Part shown: piece after piece, positions 1-9,076 of the stretch
How positions within the stretch are numbered: position 1 is the stretch's first letter
Layout of the letters: the number at the start of each line of letters is the position of its first letter
Notes under the pieces: model-generated
Told to the model about the DNA's origin: nothing
The model's input: the letters and a program-made list of their open reading frames with translations, nothing else
Databases searched by the model: none
Made by a program: the position numbers and the translations under genes
From: an uncultured Nitrospira sp.
Lineage (GTDB): Bacteria; Nitrospirota; Nitrospiria; Nitrospirales; Nitrospiraceae
Direction of reading: 5' to 3'
NCBI GenBank assembly: GCA_902500755.1
Contig: CABVRV010000015.1
Span: forward strand, 1-55,537
DNA: 55,537 nt

Positions 1-329
1 TCCATGAAGTCCGCACCTTTCCATAGATCCGTCAGGGAGTCCACCACGCAATCCGCCTCAGGCACCCGAGTCTTGAGCCTTATACGCTGCCGCTTTCGAA
101 TGGAATAGAATTCCCACACCACCTCGAATCGCTCTTCGTCGTCGGGCCAATCCACGGAGCTCACGTGGACGATATAATCAAAATCCAACCAAGGATCCTC
201 GCGCAGGAATTGGGCAACCTCGTGAAGCTTGTCCCGTGAAACCGTCACGGACACATCGCCTCGCCACTCCGACAGGTCGATAATGCCAGCTGAAAAGGTT
301 TGCTGAATACGGTCAAGCAATGGATGCAT
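1..329 (-). CDS. nuoC: NADH-quinone oxidoreductase subunit C (partial, 5' part only)
   Basis: NuoC belongs to the peripheral arm of respiratory complex I, which passes electrons from NADH (or another donor) to quinone at the cytoplasmic face of the inner membrane. I read about 109 codons from the ATG at 329; the reading frame leaves the window, so the C-terminal half is missing. The visible part has the NuoC N-terminal pattern: a short lead (MHPLLDRIQ), a beta-rich block around FDYIVHVSSVDW (the YL-x-DL-T/S-x-VD-type element of the family) and the ERFEVVWEFYSI strand. It lies directly behind nuoB with a 7-nt gap, in the normal nuoABC order, which supports the call strongly. Whether nuoC is separate or fused to nuoD cannot be seen. 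Confidence 0.9.
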   Translation of the reverse strand, partial: MHPLLDRIQQTFSAGIIDLSEWRGDVSVTVSRDKLHEVAQFLREDPWLDFDYIVHVSSVDWPDDEERFEVVWEFYSIRKRQRIRLKTRVPEADCVVDSLTDLWKGADFM

Positions 330-336
330 GCGAACC

Positions 337-864
337 TCAGACTTTCAAATTAGTCTTGACCTGATCCGGCTGAGTCACAAACACGCGCTTTTGCATAATG
401 CGCTCTTGCAGTTTTAGGATGCCATCCAAAAGGGCCTCAGGGGTCGGAGGGCAGCCGGGCACATAAATATCGACTGGGATAAATCGGTCCACTCCCTGTA
501 CAACGGGATAACTGTCGTAAATGTTCCCAGAGGTGGCACAAGAACCCATCGCGATCACATACTTGGGTTCCGGCATCTGATCGTAGATCTTTCTAATGAC
601 CGGCGCCATCCGACGGCACACCGTACCGGCCACAATCATCAAATCAGACTGCCGCGGCGAACCACGAAAGACTCCCGCACCAAACCGGTCCATGTCGTAC
701 CGTGAAGAGACGGCGGCCATCATCTCAATGGCACAGCAGGCCAGGCCAAAAGTCATAGGCCAGAGGGAACCCTTTCGTGCCCAATTCACAGCCTTTTCCA
801 GGGATCCTGTAATGATATCCGGAACTCCGTCTTTTTCATGCCGCCCCAGCTGAATCAGCCCCAT
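337..864 (-). CDS. nuoB: NADH-quinone oxidoreductase subunit B
   Basis: NuoB carries iron-sulfur cluster N2, the last electron carrier before quinone in complex I. The 175-residue product shows the adjacent cysteine pair in [10 protein letters not shown], the third cysteine in AMGSCATSG and the fourth in [14 protein letters not shown], which together are the four N2 ligands. The start at 864 is preferred over an upstream in-frame ATG at 912 because GAGGA lies just upstream of 864, the product then begins like other NuoB proteins, and nuoA ends at 872, leaving a 7-nt gap; the ATG at 912 would overlap nuoA by about 40 nt. Second gene of the nuoABC order. Confidence 0.96.
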   Translation of the reverse strand: MGLIQLGRHEKDGVPDIITGSLEKAVNWARKGSLWPMTFGLACCAIEMMAAVSSRYDMDRFGAGVFRGSPRQSDLMIVAGTVCRRMAPVIRKIYDQMPEPKYVIAMGSCATSGNIYDSYPVVQGVDRFIPVDIYVPGCPPTPEALLDGILKLQERIMQKRVFVTQPDQVKTNLKV

Positions 865-871
865 ACAGTCC

Positions 872-1261
872 TCAATCCCACTCCAGCGCACCTTTTCGCC
901 AGGCATAAACATACGCCACGACGAATAGTCCGATAAAAATCATCATCTCGATTAACCCAATGACCCCGATCTGCTTGAAGACAACCGCCCACGGATAGAG
1001 AAAGATGACCTCAATATCAAAAATGACGAACAACATCGCAAAAATGTAATATCTGACAGGGAATGGCATACGAGCATCTGAAAATGGTTCGGACCCACAT
1101 TCGTAAGTCGTTAATTTTTCAGGCTCCGGGTATCTAGGTTGAACAAAATAACTGATGATCAACGTCACCATGCCAAAAGCCAAGGTCACAAAAATGAACA
1201 GAAGGATTGGGAAGAATTTCGTTAAATACGCAAGAAGAATTTCAGCTCCGTCCATCTCCAT
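872..1261 (-). CDS. nuoA: NADH-quinone oxidoreductase subunit A
   Basis: NuoA is a small membrane subunit of complex I that helps form the quinone-access region between the membrane and peripheral arms. The 129-residue protein has three predicted transmembrane segments (about residues 15-37, 70-90 and 97-118) and the family hallmark [10 protein letters not shown] followed by [19 protein letters not shown], where the cysteine loop and the acidic residues of helix 2 are conserved. It is the first gene of the minus-strand nuo operon. ATG at 1261 and an ATG two codons later are both possible; neither has a strong Shine-Dalgarno sequence. Confidence 0.96.
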   Translation of the reverse strand: MEMDGAEILLAYLTKFFPILLFIFVTLAFGMVTLIISYFVQPRYPEPEKLTTYECGSEPFSDARMPFPVRYYIFAMLFVIFDIEVIFLYPWAVVFKQIGVIGLIEMMIFIGLFVVAYVYAWRKGALEWD

Positions 1262-1765
1262 CTTTTCTCACAAGGCATTGACCGGGAAAGGGTATTCCTC
1301 ACCGATGCTGGAATCTTAGTGCCCGTATCTCAGGGATAGCAAGAGAACAAAGGACCTAATTGCGGTCGACCCGAAAGCCCTAGGAATGAAAGACTGAGGG
1401 TAATCTTGAGGTCGTAAGTAGGTCGGTGAACTTATCCAGTCCAGCCCAGAGTTAGGCATCTGGCGTAGAATTACATTCGATGTGTCGATCAACCTGCGAA
1501 AGTTCGGTCCCGGATGGGCGAAAACCATCCCATTCAATTAGTAGCGGAGAAAAAATCTTAACCTTTCGGCGTCGGTGGATCTGTGTCTCGATTCGATCCG
1601 TCAGGCTGAGGTTCTTAGAGAGATGCTCTGACTTTACGTGACCATTCATAGTTTCATCGCTCAGCCAATATCCTCAGAGGGGAGGGAGCCATGAGACCCG
1701 CATGAATCTCAAGTTAACACTCAGAGGAAGCGTCGGTCAAATTCATATCAATCAAGCTCAAATTC
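1262..1765. other. gene-poor spacer between divergent nuoA and the OmpA-family gene
   Basis: About 500 bases with no convincing gene. Two short minus-strand frames (1316-1537 and 1452-1649) overlap each other, have no recognisable domain and lack good ribosome-binding sites. The segment must contain the nuo promoter on the minus strand, but I do not see a clear consensus promoter for it. The right edge holds the promoter of the gene at 1828. Confidence 0.5.
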
Positions 1766-1793
1766 TTGACAATACAGCGACTTTTGCTATGGT
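1766..1793 (+). promoter_or_regulatory. sigma70-type promoter of the OmpA-family gene
   Basis: A perfect -35 hexamer TTGACA (1766-1771) is followed after 16 bases by TATGGT (1788-1793). The bases TGC before the second hexamer make it an extended -10 element (TGnTATGGT), which offsets the weak hexamer and short spacer. The ATG at 1828 follows, with AAAGGA as ribosome-binding site at about 1815. Confidence 0.6.
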
Positions 1794-1827
1794 TTTGCAA
1801 GAGACTCTAGCCTAAAAGGAACAACCT

Positions 1828-3369
1828 ATGAAAACCTTGGCATGCCTTGTCGTGATCCTATGCGTGAGTATCGGCGTCTCATTCGGCGGGGCACTCGCCC
1901 AGGTATCAGACTTCGATTCCGTTCGGTTAGGAGACCGAGCGCTTGCGTTCGCCAGTGGGTCCATCCAGAAAACTTCCCCAATCGATGGGACCGTGAACTT
2001 GGTGACCGGTGATAATCAGTCCACGGGCAATCGAATGCTTTTAGGTAAGGGAGATTCGCTCTATCTCAGGCTAAACACCTCGACTAGCGTGGCGGTTGGA
2101 GATCTGTTTACGGTATACCGACGCGTTCGTAAGGTGTTTCATCCGGTGACCCAGGAATACCTCGGCTTCGTTGTGAATCGATCAGCGATTGTGAAGGTCA
2201 CAGCGGCCGATCATGCCCTGACCACAGCAGAAGCTGTTATCAGCTATGGGCCGATCTCTCCTGGCGACCCAGTGGTGAGATTTGCTGCTCAAACATCAGA
2301 TCTCGAGCCAAGCCCCGTGGAGACCGTTTCCAATCTCGACGGCATGATCATTGAGCTCCAGGCTGACCGATCTATGACACTGGTTGCACAATCTAACGTT
2401 GTGTACCTGGATCGAGGCAAGGAGGATGGAGTGAAGGCCGGTGATCTTCTCGATATCCAGCGTTACAGCGCAGGACTTCCTTCGCGAACAATCGGCAAAC
2501 TCAAGGTACTCACGACTGAACCACGCACCGCTGTGGCCAAGGTCATTAAAGCCAACACACGCGTTATGAAAGGAGATCGGTTCAGGCTCGTTGAGTCGGC
2601 TACGCCCATGCTTCAACCCCTCGCAACGGACGAGGAATCCCCTGTAGCGGTGGCCGGTGAACAAGCCAGTCATGTGGTCCCGGCTGATCTGGTAGCCAGC
2701 AAGCTCAAAGTACAGGATGCCTCTGGGCAAAGTCGCCTCAACCTTGGCGAGCTAGCCAAGTTTCTGCACTACGACTCAGGAGACGCAGCCATTAAGCCTG
2801 AAAGTTACACGATACTAGATCAGTTGATTGAATACCTGCACACAAGTGGCGATACGAGGCTGATCCGAATCGAGGGTCATACGGATAATGTGGAGATCGG
2901 CCCTTCCCTCAAGTCACGGTATCCTAGCAATTTGGAATTGTCCAAGGTGCGCGCAAGCGGTGTCCTTCGGTATCTTCTGGAGAAAGGTGGGGTGGAATCG
3001 TCTCGTATCAGCGCCGTGGGGCTTGGGGATAGCAAACCAGTCGGCACGAATACGGTCGAGGACGGTCGCACGAAAAATCGGCGCGTGGAAATTATTCTGT
3101 ACAGTCCAGGGACTGATACCTCGACACCTCAACCTAACGTTGAGACTCAAGCGCAGGGTGGCAACCTTTCCACCCTGAACGCGCGCGATACCAATGACCA
3201 GCAGACCCCCGCAGGCGCTGCTCTCTCCGACAGGGATGATTCCCCTCGTAGCGGAACCCTGTCAGTAGGAGATTCTTCACAGACTTCTGGAAGAGGTGGC
3301 GCAACGTCGACGGACACAAACCAGCAAGATCTGCCTCAACAACCGGCTGCTGGAACACCAGCAGACTAA
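1828..3369 (+). CDS. OmpA-family peptidoglycan-associated envelope protein
   Basis: Secreted envelope protein of 513 residues. Residues 1-25 form a signal peptide (hydrophobic core, cleavage near GALAQ). Residues 30-270 hold two similar beta-rich segments with LYLRLN..VAVGDLFTVYRR and VVYLDRGKEDGVKAGDLLDIQR; these resemble the small beta folds that in related proteins sit beside OmpA or LysM domains. Residues about 310-430 are an OmpA C-terminal domain: IRIEGHTDNV, LSKVRASGVLRYL and KNRRVEI contain the D and R that bind diaminopimelate in peptidoglycan. The last 85 residues are a Ser/Thr/Gln/Asp-rich disordered tail. The protein probably ties the outer membrane or a periplasmic complex to the cell wall; the specific partner is unknown. 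Confidence 0.85.
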   Translation: MKTLACLVVILCVSIGVSFGGALAQVSDFDSVRLGDRALAFASGSIQKTSPIDGTVNLVTGDNQSTGNRMLLGKGDSLYLRLNTSTSVAVGDLFTVYRRVRKVFHPVTQEYLGFVVNRSAIVKVTAADHALTTAEAVISYGPISPGDPVVRFAAQTSDLEPSPVETVSNLDGMIIELQADRSMTLVAQSNVVYLDRGKEDGVKAGDLLDIQRYSAGLPSRTIGKLKVLTTEPRTAVAKVIKANTRVMKGDRFRLVESATPMLQPLATDEESPVAVAGEQASHVVPADLVASKLKVQDASGQSRLNLGELAKFLHYDSGDAAIKPESYTILDQLIEYLHTSGDTRLIRIEGHTDNVEIGPSLKSRYPSNLELSKVRASGVLRYLLEKGGVESSRISAVGLGDSKPVGTNTVEDGRTKNRRVEIILYSPGTDTSTPQPNVETQAQGGNLSTLNARDTNDQQTPAGAALSDRDDSPRSGTLSVGDSSQTSGRGGATSTDTNQQDLPQQPAAGTPAD

Positions 3370-3379
3370 CCTCGACAGT

Positions 3380-3411
3380 AGCCAGGGATTCAAAGTGCTG
3401 AGTCCCTGGCT
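3380..3411 (+). terminator. hairpin after the OmpA-family gene, possible terminator
   Basis: AGCCAGGGA at 3380-3388 is the perfect reverse complement of TCCCTGGCT at 3403-3411, extended inward by a U-G and a U-A pair, around a 10-base loop. It lies 10 bases after the stop codon. There is no strong T-run after it, so it may be a weak terminator or an mRNA-stabilising stem. Confidence 0.5.
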
Positions 3412-3495
3412 TACTAAATCCTTCAACCAAACATCTTCCTCAAGTACGCCGGCATACCCGGTATTCTTCGTTGTGCTCCACTGATAAAATAGGGG

Positions 3496-5769
3496 ATGAT
3501 TTTCGATAGGAATTCCACCGCCATGAGGCGAACGGACGCACTCTATGCGGATGTGATTGTTCCACGTCATATCTCAAAGTCTTTCACCTATCTCGTGCCG
3601 CCTACCTTAGCTCAAGAAATTGGCGTCGGAAGCCGCGTCCTTGTCCCATTTGGACGTGTGATGCTGGAAGGAGCAGTCGTTTCGCTGGCCAATGAACTTC
3701 CAGCCAAGATACATGCCGCCTCCCTTAAGGCAATCTCTTCTCTGGTTCAAGACGACCAAGGCCCATTACTGTCTCCCGAGCTGCTCGAACTATCCCGCAA
3801 GATCGCTGATTATTACGTTGCGCCCTGGGGCCAATCTCTTCGGCTCGTCTTTTCTCCACCCACAACGCGAAAGACTAACACGACTCAATATATTGTCACT
3901 CCCCAGGGACGTGCAGCATTGGCGACCGGCAGCTGCCCCCACGACTTGCGACCGACTCTTCAGCGAATTGCCCGTCGAACAAAGGGAATCTTGTCATCGA
4001 CATTGGATCCGACTCGACGAGGGAGCGCCCGAAGGATAATCGATGCGCTCGTCACAAATTCGTGGCTAGCTCGCGCATCTTCGGACAGCGCCAACGCCGA
4101 TCACCGGAAACGGTCTGGGAAGCTCATGGCGTACGAAGGTGATGATGGAATACCGATGGATACCGCTCTGCTTACTGCGACCATTCCGGGCACGGATGTA
4201 TCGTGGAGAGCTCGCGTCACCCAATGTATTCACAGCAACCACATGCAAAAACTCGTTCTGCATGCTCCATGGCCCCATCGAATCAGAAGACTTGCCGACG
4301 CCATTCAGCAAGCGCACTCCCTGAACCGTTCCACCATTGTGATTGCCGGCGAAATCGCGAGAGCAACCTGGCTCAAGCAGCTGCTCTCAACTCTCACTGG
4401 ACTTCACATTACGCTTGCACACTCGTCCTTGAGATCAGACCGATTGGAACAGCGTCATGGTTCAATACCAGCGGTGGTCGTGGGAACCCGTTCCGCCATT
4501 TTTGCACCCATCAAATCGATTGGACTGATCTGGATCGAAGGAGAGGAAGACTCTGCCCTCAAAGAACCTCAGGAGCCTCGTTATCACGCTCGTGAGGTCG
4601 CAGGTCTGCGGGCCGAGAGCGAGCAGGCTCTCCTGGTACTTGCCTCCGCGCATCCATCCCTCGAGTCAAAATTCGACGCCGCGGCCGAGCACCACTACGT
4701 TTCGCACGATGTGGCCCTTCAACCAAAGATCGAGCTGGTTGACCTCCGCAAGGAGCCGGGAGGGACCCTATTCAGCCACGAACTGATCTCGGCGATGCAA
4801 GAAGCACTTGGAAATCATAGAACAATACTGCTCTTTCTCAATAGAAAAGGGTATGCAACGACCTTGGTGTGTCGAGATTGTAGCTGGGTGCCTCGCTGTG
4901 CCTCTTGCGCCGTGCCGTTCACCTACTACCAAGAGGCCGCCCGCCTGGCTTGTCGTTACTGCTGTAGCTCGGATGAGGTGCCTGATTCCTGTCCTTTATG
5001 CCATGCGTCCCGCGTGAGTCCCATAGGAGACGGCACTGAGCGAGTCGAAACCGAAACTCGTCGCTTGTTTCCACAGGCGAAGATCGCCCGGATCGATGGT
5101 GACACATTGCGTCGATCCGCGTCCGCCCCCCAGCTGTGGGAGTCCGCCAGGTCAGGGACCCGGGATATCCTGATTGGGACGCAAGCGCTGTTTCGTAGAG
5201 AACCACTCCCTCAACATGGACTGGTAGCAATTCTTCAAGCAGATTCCGGCTTGCATGTCTCTGATTTTCGCTCAGCCGAACGGACCTATCAACTGCTGAT
5301 CGATGCCGCAAGCTTGGCTTCTCCGGCATCGGGAGGAGGTCGAGTCATCGTCCAGACACGCTTCCCCACCCATCATGCCGTCCAAGCTCTGCTGTTGGGA
5401 AACCCCGATCACTTCTACGAAGAAGAGCTTGCGGCGCGCCGACTTCTGTACTACCCACCACTGTGCCACATCGCCGAGCTTTCGGTCATTGGAAAGAACC
5501 CTGAGATGGTCCAGGAAGCCGCGAAGCAATGGGCCGCAGAACTTGATCGGGGTGCCTGTGGCCATGAGTCTCTGATCGTGCTAGGGCCTGTACCGACCTT
5601 CAACAGACGGCCTCGAAACCATCATCACCGCTTGCTGGTAAAGGCAGCCGATTGCCGGACGCTGAGTCGTCGGGTCCATGATTCTGTTCAGAGTTTGGAG
5701 CAACAGTACCGAAGAGGACAGATCAAGTTTGTCATCGACATAGACCCGGTTGAAACTGGCCAAGGTTAG
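3496..5769 (+). CDS. priA: PriA-like primosomal protein with degenerate helicase motifs
   Basis: PriA restarts stalled replication forks by recognising fork structures and loading the replicative helicase. This 757-residue protein has the PriA layout: N-terminal DNA-binding domain (ADVIVPRHISKSFTYLVP, then ALGSRVLVPFG-type strand), two helicase lobes, and the zinc module (about residues 459-504) with CRDC, CASC, CRYC and CPLC. The motor motifs are lost: the Walker A region (about 253-265) reads HAPWPHRIRR instead of GVTGSGKTE, the DEEH box reads EGEED (348-352), and motif VI (about 604-615) reads DAASLASPASGGG with no arginine finger. RYHARE, IGTQ and DFRSAERTYQLL remain. It should still bind forks but is unlikely to hydrolyse ATP. 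The start is uncertain (3496 or ATG 3523). It overlaps the convergent gene by 4 nt. Confidence 0.88.
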   Translation: MIFDRNSTAMRRTDALYADVIVPRHISKSFTYLVPPTLAQEIGVGSRVLVPFGRVMLEGAVVSLANELPAKIHAASLKAISSLVQDDQGPLLSPELLELSRKIADYYVAPWGQSLRLVFSPPTTRKTNTTQYIVTPQGRAALATGSCPHDLRPTLQRIARRTKGILSSTLDPTRRGSARRIIDALVTNSWLARASSDSANADHRKRSGKLMAYEGDDGIPMDTALLTATIPGTDVSWRARVTQCIHSNHMQKLVLHAPWPHRIRRLADAIQQAHSLNRSTIVIAGEIARATWLKQLLSTLTGLHITLAHSSLRSDRLEQRHGSIPAVVVGTRSAIFAPIKSIGLIWIEGEEDSALKEPQEPRYHAREVAGLRAESEQALLVLASAHPSLESKFDAAAEHHYVSHDVALQPKIELVDLRKEPGGTLFSHELISAMQEALGNHRTILLFLNRKGYATTLVCRDCSWVPRCASCAVPFTYYQEAARLACRYCCSSDEVPDSCPLCHASRVSPIGDGTERVETETRRLFPQAKIARIDGDTLRRSASAPQLWESARSGTRDILIGTQALFRREPLPQHGLVAILQADSGLHVSDFRSAERTYQLLIDAASLASPASGGGRVIVQTRFPTHHAVQALLLGNPDHFYEEELAARRLLYYPPLCHIAELSVIGKNPEMVQEAAKQWAAELDRGACGHESLIVLGPVPTFNRRPRNHHHRLLVKAADCRTLSRRVHDSVQSLEQQYRRGQIKFVIDIDPVETGQG

Positions 5770-6188
5770 CCGAGTTTTTTCTTCTTAGTCGACCGTGATC
5801 CTAACAACGGGGCTGGGCGGTCTTTGGACGGGGCTGAATCGGCTTTGAGGGCTCGATTGAATAACCCATAAGAGAACGATACCCAAAACACAGATGAAAA
5901 GAGCCCCAGGACGACGGCGGATAGAATCGTTCCCATTTCGGCTTCAGGAACTGTGTCCGAGGCTCCCTTGAGTTCCACCATCAACACCAACGGCCACACA
6001 AAACTCTCGATGCCGAGCAACAGCGTCGACCACGCCCAAACTTTCGAGATGGAATCCGCCTTCACCCATAGAAACAGACCCACGATGATAGCCCATCCGA
6101 GCACGATGAACGGAGAAACACTTCCCCAGATCAGCCAAAACCCGACAGCAGCGACCGTAGTGCCAAGGACGAGATTCAGAAGTCTCAT
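5766..6188 (-). CDS. small integral membrane protein, four predicted TM segments
   Basis: A 140-residue protein of no family I recognise. Four hydrophobic segments (about residues 7-25, 25-43, 52-72 and 86-108) suggest an inner-membrane protein; a basic, Ser/Lys-rich tail ending in KKKK follows and should face the cytoplasm. Spacing of helices 1 and 2 is very tight, suggesting a hairpin. It sits downstream of the receiver gene on the same strand with a 92-nt gap and could belong to that transcript. Its 3' end overlaps the end of priA by 4 nt in a tail-to-tail arrangement. Confidence 0.7.
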   Translation of the reverse strand: MRLLNLVLGTTVAAVGFWLIWGSVSPFIVLGWAIIVGLFLWVKADSISKVWAWSTLLLGIESFVWPLVLMVELKGASDTVPEAEMGTILSAVVLGLFSSVFWVSFSYGLFNRALKADSAPSKDRPAPLLGSRSTKKKKLG

Positions 6189-6280
6189 GGTGAAAATAAG
6201 ACTGACACGAAAGGGCGGAGTCTGACGGGACGGATTCCTGATGTCAATGGCGAGAAAGAACGCGCGAGGAGTGTATGCGC

Positions 6281-6652
6281 CTAGTTCATCACTTCCGCAG
6301 CAACCGTATCCAGGAGAACCTTGAGATCGAAGGGCTTTTGTAGTGTCCCTGTAGCACCAAGCATTGTGGCAATCTCTAAGAAATTGAGGACGCCGATCGC
6401 TTCACATCCTCCTGTCATGGCTATCACACGAGCATCCGGAAATTCACGGCGGAGCGTGATAATTCCTTCTAACCCATCTTGTTCAGGCATCAGAATGTCT
6501 ATGATCACGAGATCCGCTGACTTCGTTCGATATCGCTCAAGCCCCTCTTTTCCATCGCGGGCTTCTTCAACCTCGTAACCCGCTTGCTCCAGGGTTTCTT
6601 TGATGAGGTGACGAACTTGGTCCTGATCGTCAACCACGAGGACCGACGGCAT
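6281..6652 (-). CDS. single-domain response regulator (receiver only)
   Basis: A 123-residue CheY-like receiver with no output domain. The phosphorylation machinery is complete: acidic pair DD in VLVVDDQDQVR, phospho-acceptor Asp in LVIIDILMPEQDG, the switch Thr in IAMTGG, and Lys in LQKPFD. A GAGG ribosome-binding site lies 7 bases before the ATG at 6652. The start lies 23 bases inside the end of the upstream PAS-HisKA gene, so the two are translationally coupled and very likely partners. Receiver-only proteins act in phosphorelays or by protein contact; which applies here cannot be read from sequence. Confidence 0.9.
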   Translation of the reverse strand: MPSVLVVDDQDQVRHLIKETLEQAGYEVEEARDGKEGLERYRTKSADLVIIDILMPEQDGLEGIITLRREFPDARVIAMTGGCEAIGVLNFLEIATMLGATGTLQKPFDLKVLLDTVAAEVMN

Positions 6653-8924
6653 CCGAGACCTCGATGGGTAACGTGGATGGTTCTTGGTCTACCGGCCTGG
6701 ATTCCGAGTAGGACGACGCGTGGTCTATGGCGCGACGAATCCGATGGGCTACCTCGCGCGCTTTTCGTCCCGCTGCGATCACTTGGACGAGATGGCGATG
6801 GGCTTTGGTCTCGGCGGGGATCAATGCCAGCGCCAACTCGCTGAAGCCCAGTACTGCCGTGAGACTATTGTTAAGTTCATGGGCAATACCACCGGTCAAA
6901 GTTCTCATGGTTTCCATTTCCTTCACGACTCGTACCACCATTTCGCTATGCACACGATCCGTGATATCAACAACCATTCCTATCGTACGCATGGATTTCC
7001 GCATGCTCCCTTCACCTTCAAATTGTGTGAGAGTACAAAGACTGATGTGCCGGATGGAACCATTCGGCCTGACGAGTCGATGCTCAACCGTGTACAGCCC
7101 CTCTCTCTTGGGACCAGGGGTACGCAAGGCCGAGCAGTGCATCCTCTCTCGATCACCAGGGTGAACCAGTTCCAGATAGCGCTCGAACGAAGGCGATTCT
7201 TCAGAGCTTACTCCATAGATCTCACGCAAGATCGGCGACCAGAGGTGCGTGTTCGTCCGGTGATCATATTCAAAGATTCCCACCCGTCCTGCCAGGACCG
7301 CCAAATCAAGTCGTGCCTCGATATCCACGAGCGATTGTTCGGCCTGCTCGCGAGTCGTGAGATCGATCATGGTGATTAAGATTGTCCTTCCTGTGGATAG
7401 ATGCACAGGGTGAAAACAGATTTTGACCGGGAATTCCGAACCATCCTTGCGAAGTCCATGCACTTCTTGACTGATGCTCGTGAGGCCTGATGCGATGGAT
7501 ACAAGGCAGGCGGCACGCGCTTCTCGCTGCTGCTCCCGATCTCGTGCTGAGAGCAAGCACTCGATAGGTCGCCCTAACAACTCTTCACGAACATACCCGA
7601 ACATTCGTTCGACGTTGTTATTGACGAGAGAAATGGTACCATCTTGCCGAACCATGAGCATGCCGTCGGGAGCCGACTCCATGACCGTTTTAAATTGAAG
7701 GTCTCGGTCATCCGCCATAGCCGCGATAAGCTTGTAGTCGGTGATGTCCTCTATTGTTCCTGACATCCGAATTGGTTGGTCTGAGGAACCGTGAATGAGC
7801 ACTCCGCGACAACGAACAAATCGAACATCGCCACCAGGTTGAATAATTCTACATTCGATATCATATGGGCGGTCTGAGCTGAACGTTTCCTCCACCAAGG
7901 TGAGAACGCGATCGCGGTCTTCTGGATGAAGAGCCTTTTTAAAAGTCTCATACGTTGCCGGGACCGAACCCGGTTCGTATCCAAAAACCCGGTAGTGCTC
8001 TTCCGACCAAATCTCGGCACCATTGCTGTTTACCCACCCCCAGTGTTCACTGTCCGCGATGGCCGGACCATGCCCCAACTGATGTCGGCCGCGCAGTGAT
8101 TGGGTTTCAGTTTGTCTCTGGCGAGAAATGTCCGAAAAACGGATTAGAACAGACTCCTTTCCATCCCACATGATTGGAGCCACAGACAGTTCAACAACAA
8201 CTCCCTGCCCATCACGTCGTAAGAATTGCGTTTCCAGTCGCCTGGTCGACTGACTTGATCCCACTGTCTGTACAATCCAGAGACGTACCGCCTCCTGCAA
8301 CTCACCGTACACGATATCGAGATACTGGCTACCGATGACTTGTTCGGCCGATTCGGCGCCGAGGATCTTCAGTCCAGTCCTGTTGACATAAACAACCTCG
8401 CACTCCGTCGTGACGAGCATGCCTTCAGAAGCGAGATCACACAGGAAGGTCGGAGAAGGCACTTTATGAACTCCTGTTTCCGCCTGCAGGAGACGGGACA
8501 CATCCCTCATCACCCAGATAACCGACCGCACACGTCCTGTCCGATCCTCAATCGGCGACAACGTCACCTCATTCCAAAACGACGTTCCGTTTTTTCGGTA
8601 ATGGCGCAACGACACGCGGCAGGCTCGTCCGTCTTGGAGCGCTAATGCGAGCTTTTCGATCGACGCGCGATCAGTTGAAGGACCGTTCAGTATCGTCGTG
8701 GTTTGGCCAACGACGTCATGTTCGGCATAGCCAGTCAACAACAGGAACGACGGATTCACATAGATGACGGGATGATGTGGGAGCATCGCATCCGTCACAA
8801 GGACACCGCAATTCGTCGCCGCGATGACCCGTGACTTCAACACATTTTCCCGGTGCTCTCGAATTGCGATCCAGAGGGAGAGACCCACGAGCAGCAGCAA
8901 CCCTAGGAAGAGACCAGCCGTCAT
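6630..8924 (-). CDS. membrane PAS sensor protein with HisKA domain but no HATPase domain
   Basis: A 764-residue sensor. The N-terminus has one transmembrane helix (LFLGLLLLVGLSLWIAI). Five PAS domains follow (about residues 30-150, 160-280, 295-410, 410-530 and 540-660), several ending in the typical D-[IL]-T motif. The C-terminus (about 675-745) is a HisKA dimerisation/phosphoacceptor domain with the H-box GGIAHELNNSLTAVLGF. The frame then stops after about 20 more residues: no N, G1, F or G2 box of the catalytic ATPase domain is present, and the next gene is the receiver. ATG 8924 is chosen because GGGAGG lies 9 bases upstream; an in-frame GTG at 8948 is the alternative. The histidine could be phosphorylated only in trans, if at all. 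Confidence 0.85.
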   Translation of the reverse strand: MTAGLFLGLLLLVGLSLWIAIREHRENVLKSRVIAATNCGVLVTDAMLPHHPVIYVNPSFLLLTGYAEHDVVGQTTTILNGPSTDRASIEKLALALQDGRACRVSLRHYRKNGTSFWNEVTLSPIEDRTGRVRSVIWVMRDVSRLLQAETGVHKVPSPTFLCDLASEGMLVTTECEVVYVNRTGLKILGAESAEQVIGSQYLDIVYGELQEAVRLWIVQTVGSSQSTRRLETQFLRRDGQGVVVELSVAPIMWDGKESVLIRFSDISRQRQTETQSLRGRHQLGHGPAIADSEHWGWVNSNGAEIWSEEHYRVFGYEPGSVPATYETFKKALHPEDRDRVLTLVEETFSSDRPYDIECRIIQPGGDVRFVRCRGVLIHGSSDQPIRMSGTIEDITDYKLIAAMADDRDLQFKTVMESAPDGMLMVRQDGTISLVNNNVERMFGYVREELLGRPIECLLSARDREQQREARAACLVSIASGLTSISQEVHGLRKDGSEFPVKICFHPVHLSTGRTILITMIDLTTREQAEQSLVDIEARLDLAVLAGRVGIFEYDHRTNTHLWSPILREIYGVSSEESPSFERYLELVHPGDRERMHCSALRTPGPKREGLYTVEHRLVRPNGSIRHISLCTLTQFEGEGSMRKSMRTIGMVVDITDRVHSEMVVRVVKEMETMRTLTGGIAHELNNSLTAVLGFSELALALIPAETKAHRHLVQVIAAGRKAREVAHRIRRAIDHASSYSESRPVDQEPSTLPIEVSDAVGPRG

Positions 8925-9076
8925 GCGGGACAACCTCCCGGTAGGCACAACCTGGTGACTTGCGACTACAACTACCCAGAGTTAGCCTATATGAATCGCG
9001 GGAGACTGCCCAGAGATGAAGGGCGTACGGCGAGTAGAATTTTGCCCCTACAATACTAGAGCCGAATGTTGTGGCC

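Noticed and set aside
1316-1649. Two short overlapping minus-strand frames upstream of nuoA
   Set aside because: No recognisable domain, no good ribosome-binding site and mutual overlap; treated as spacer.
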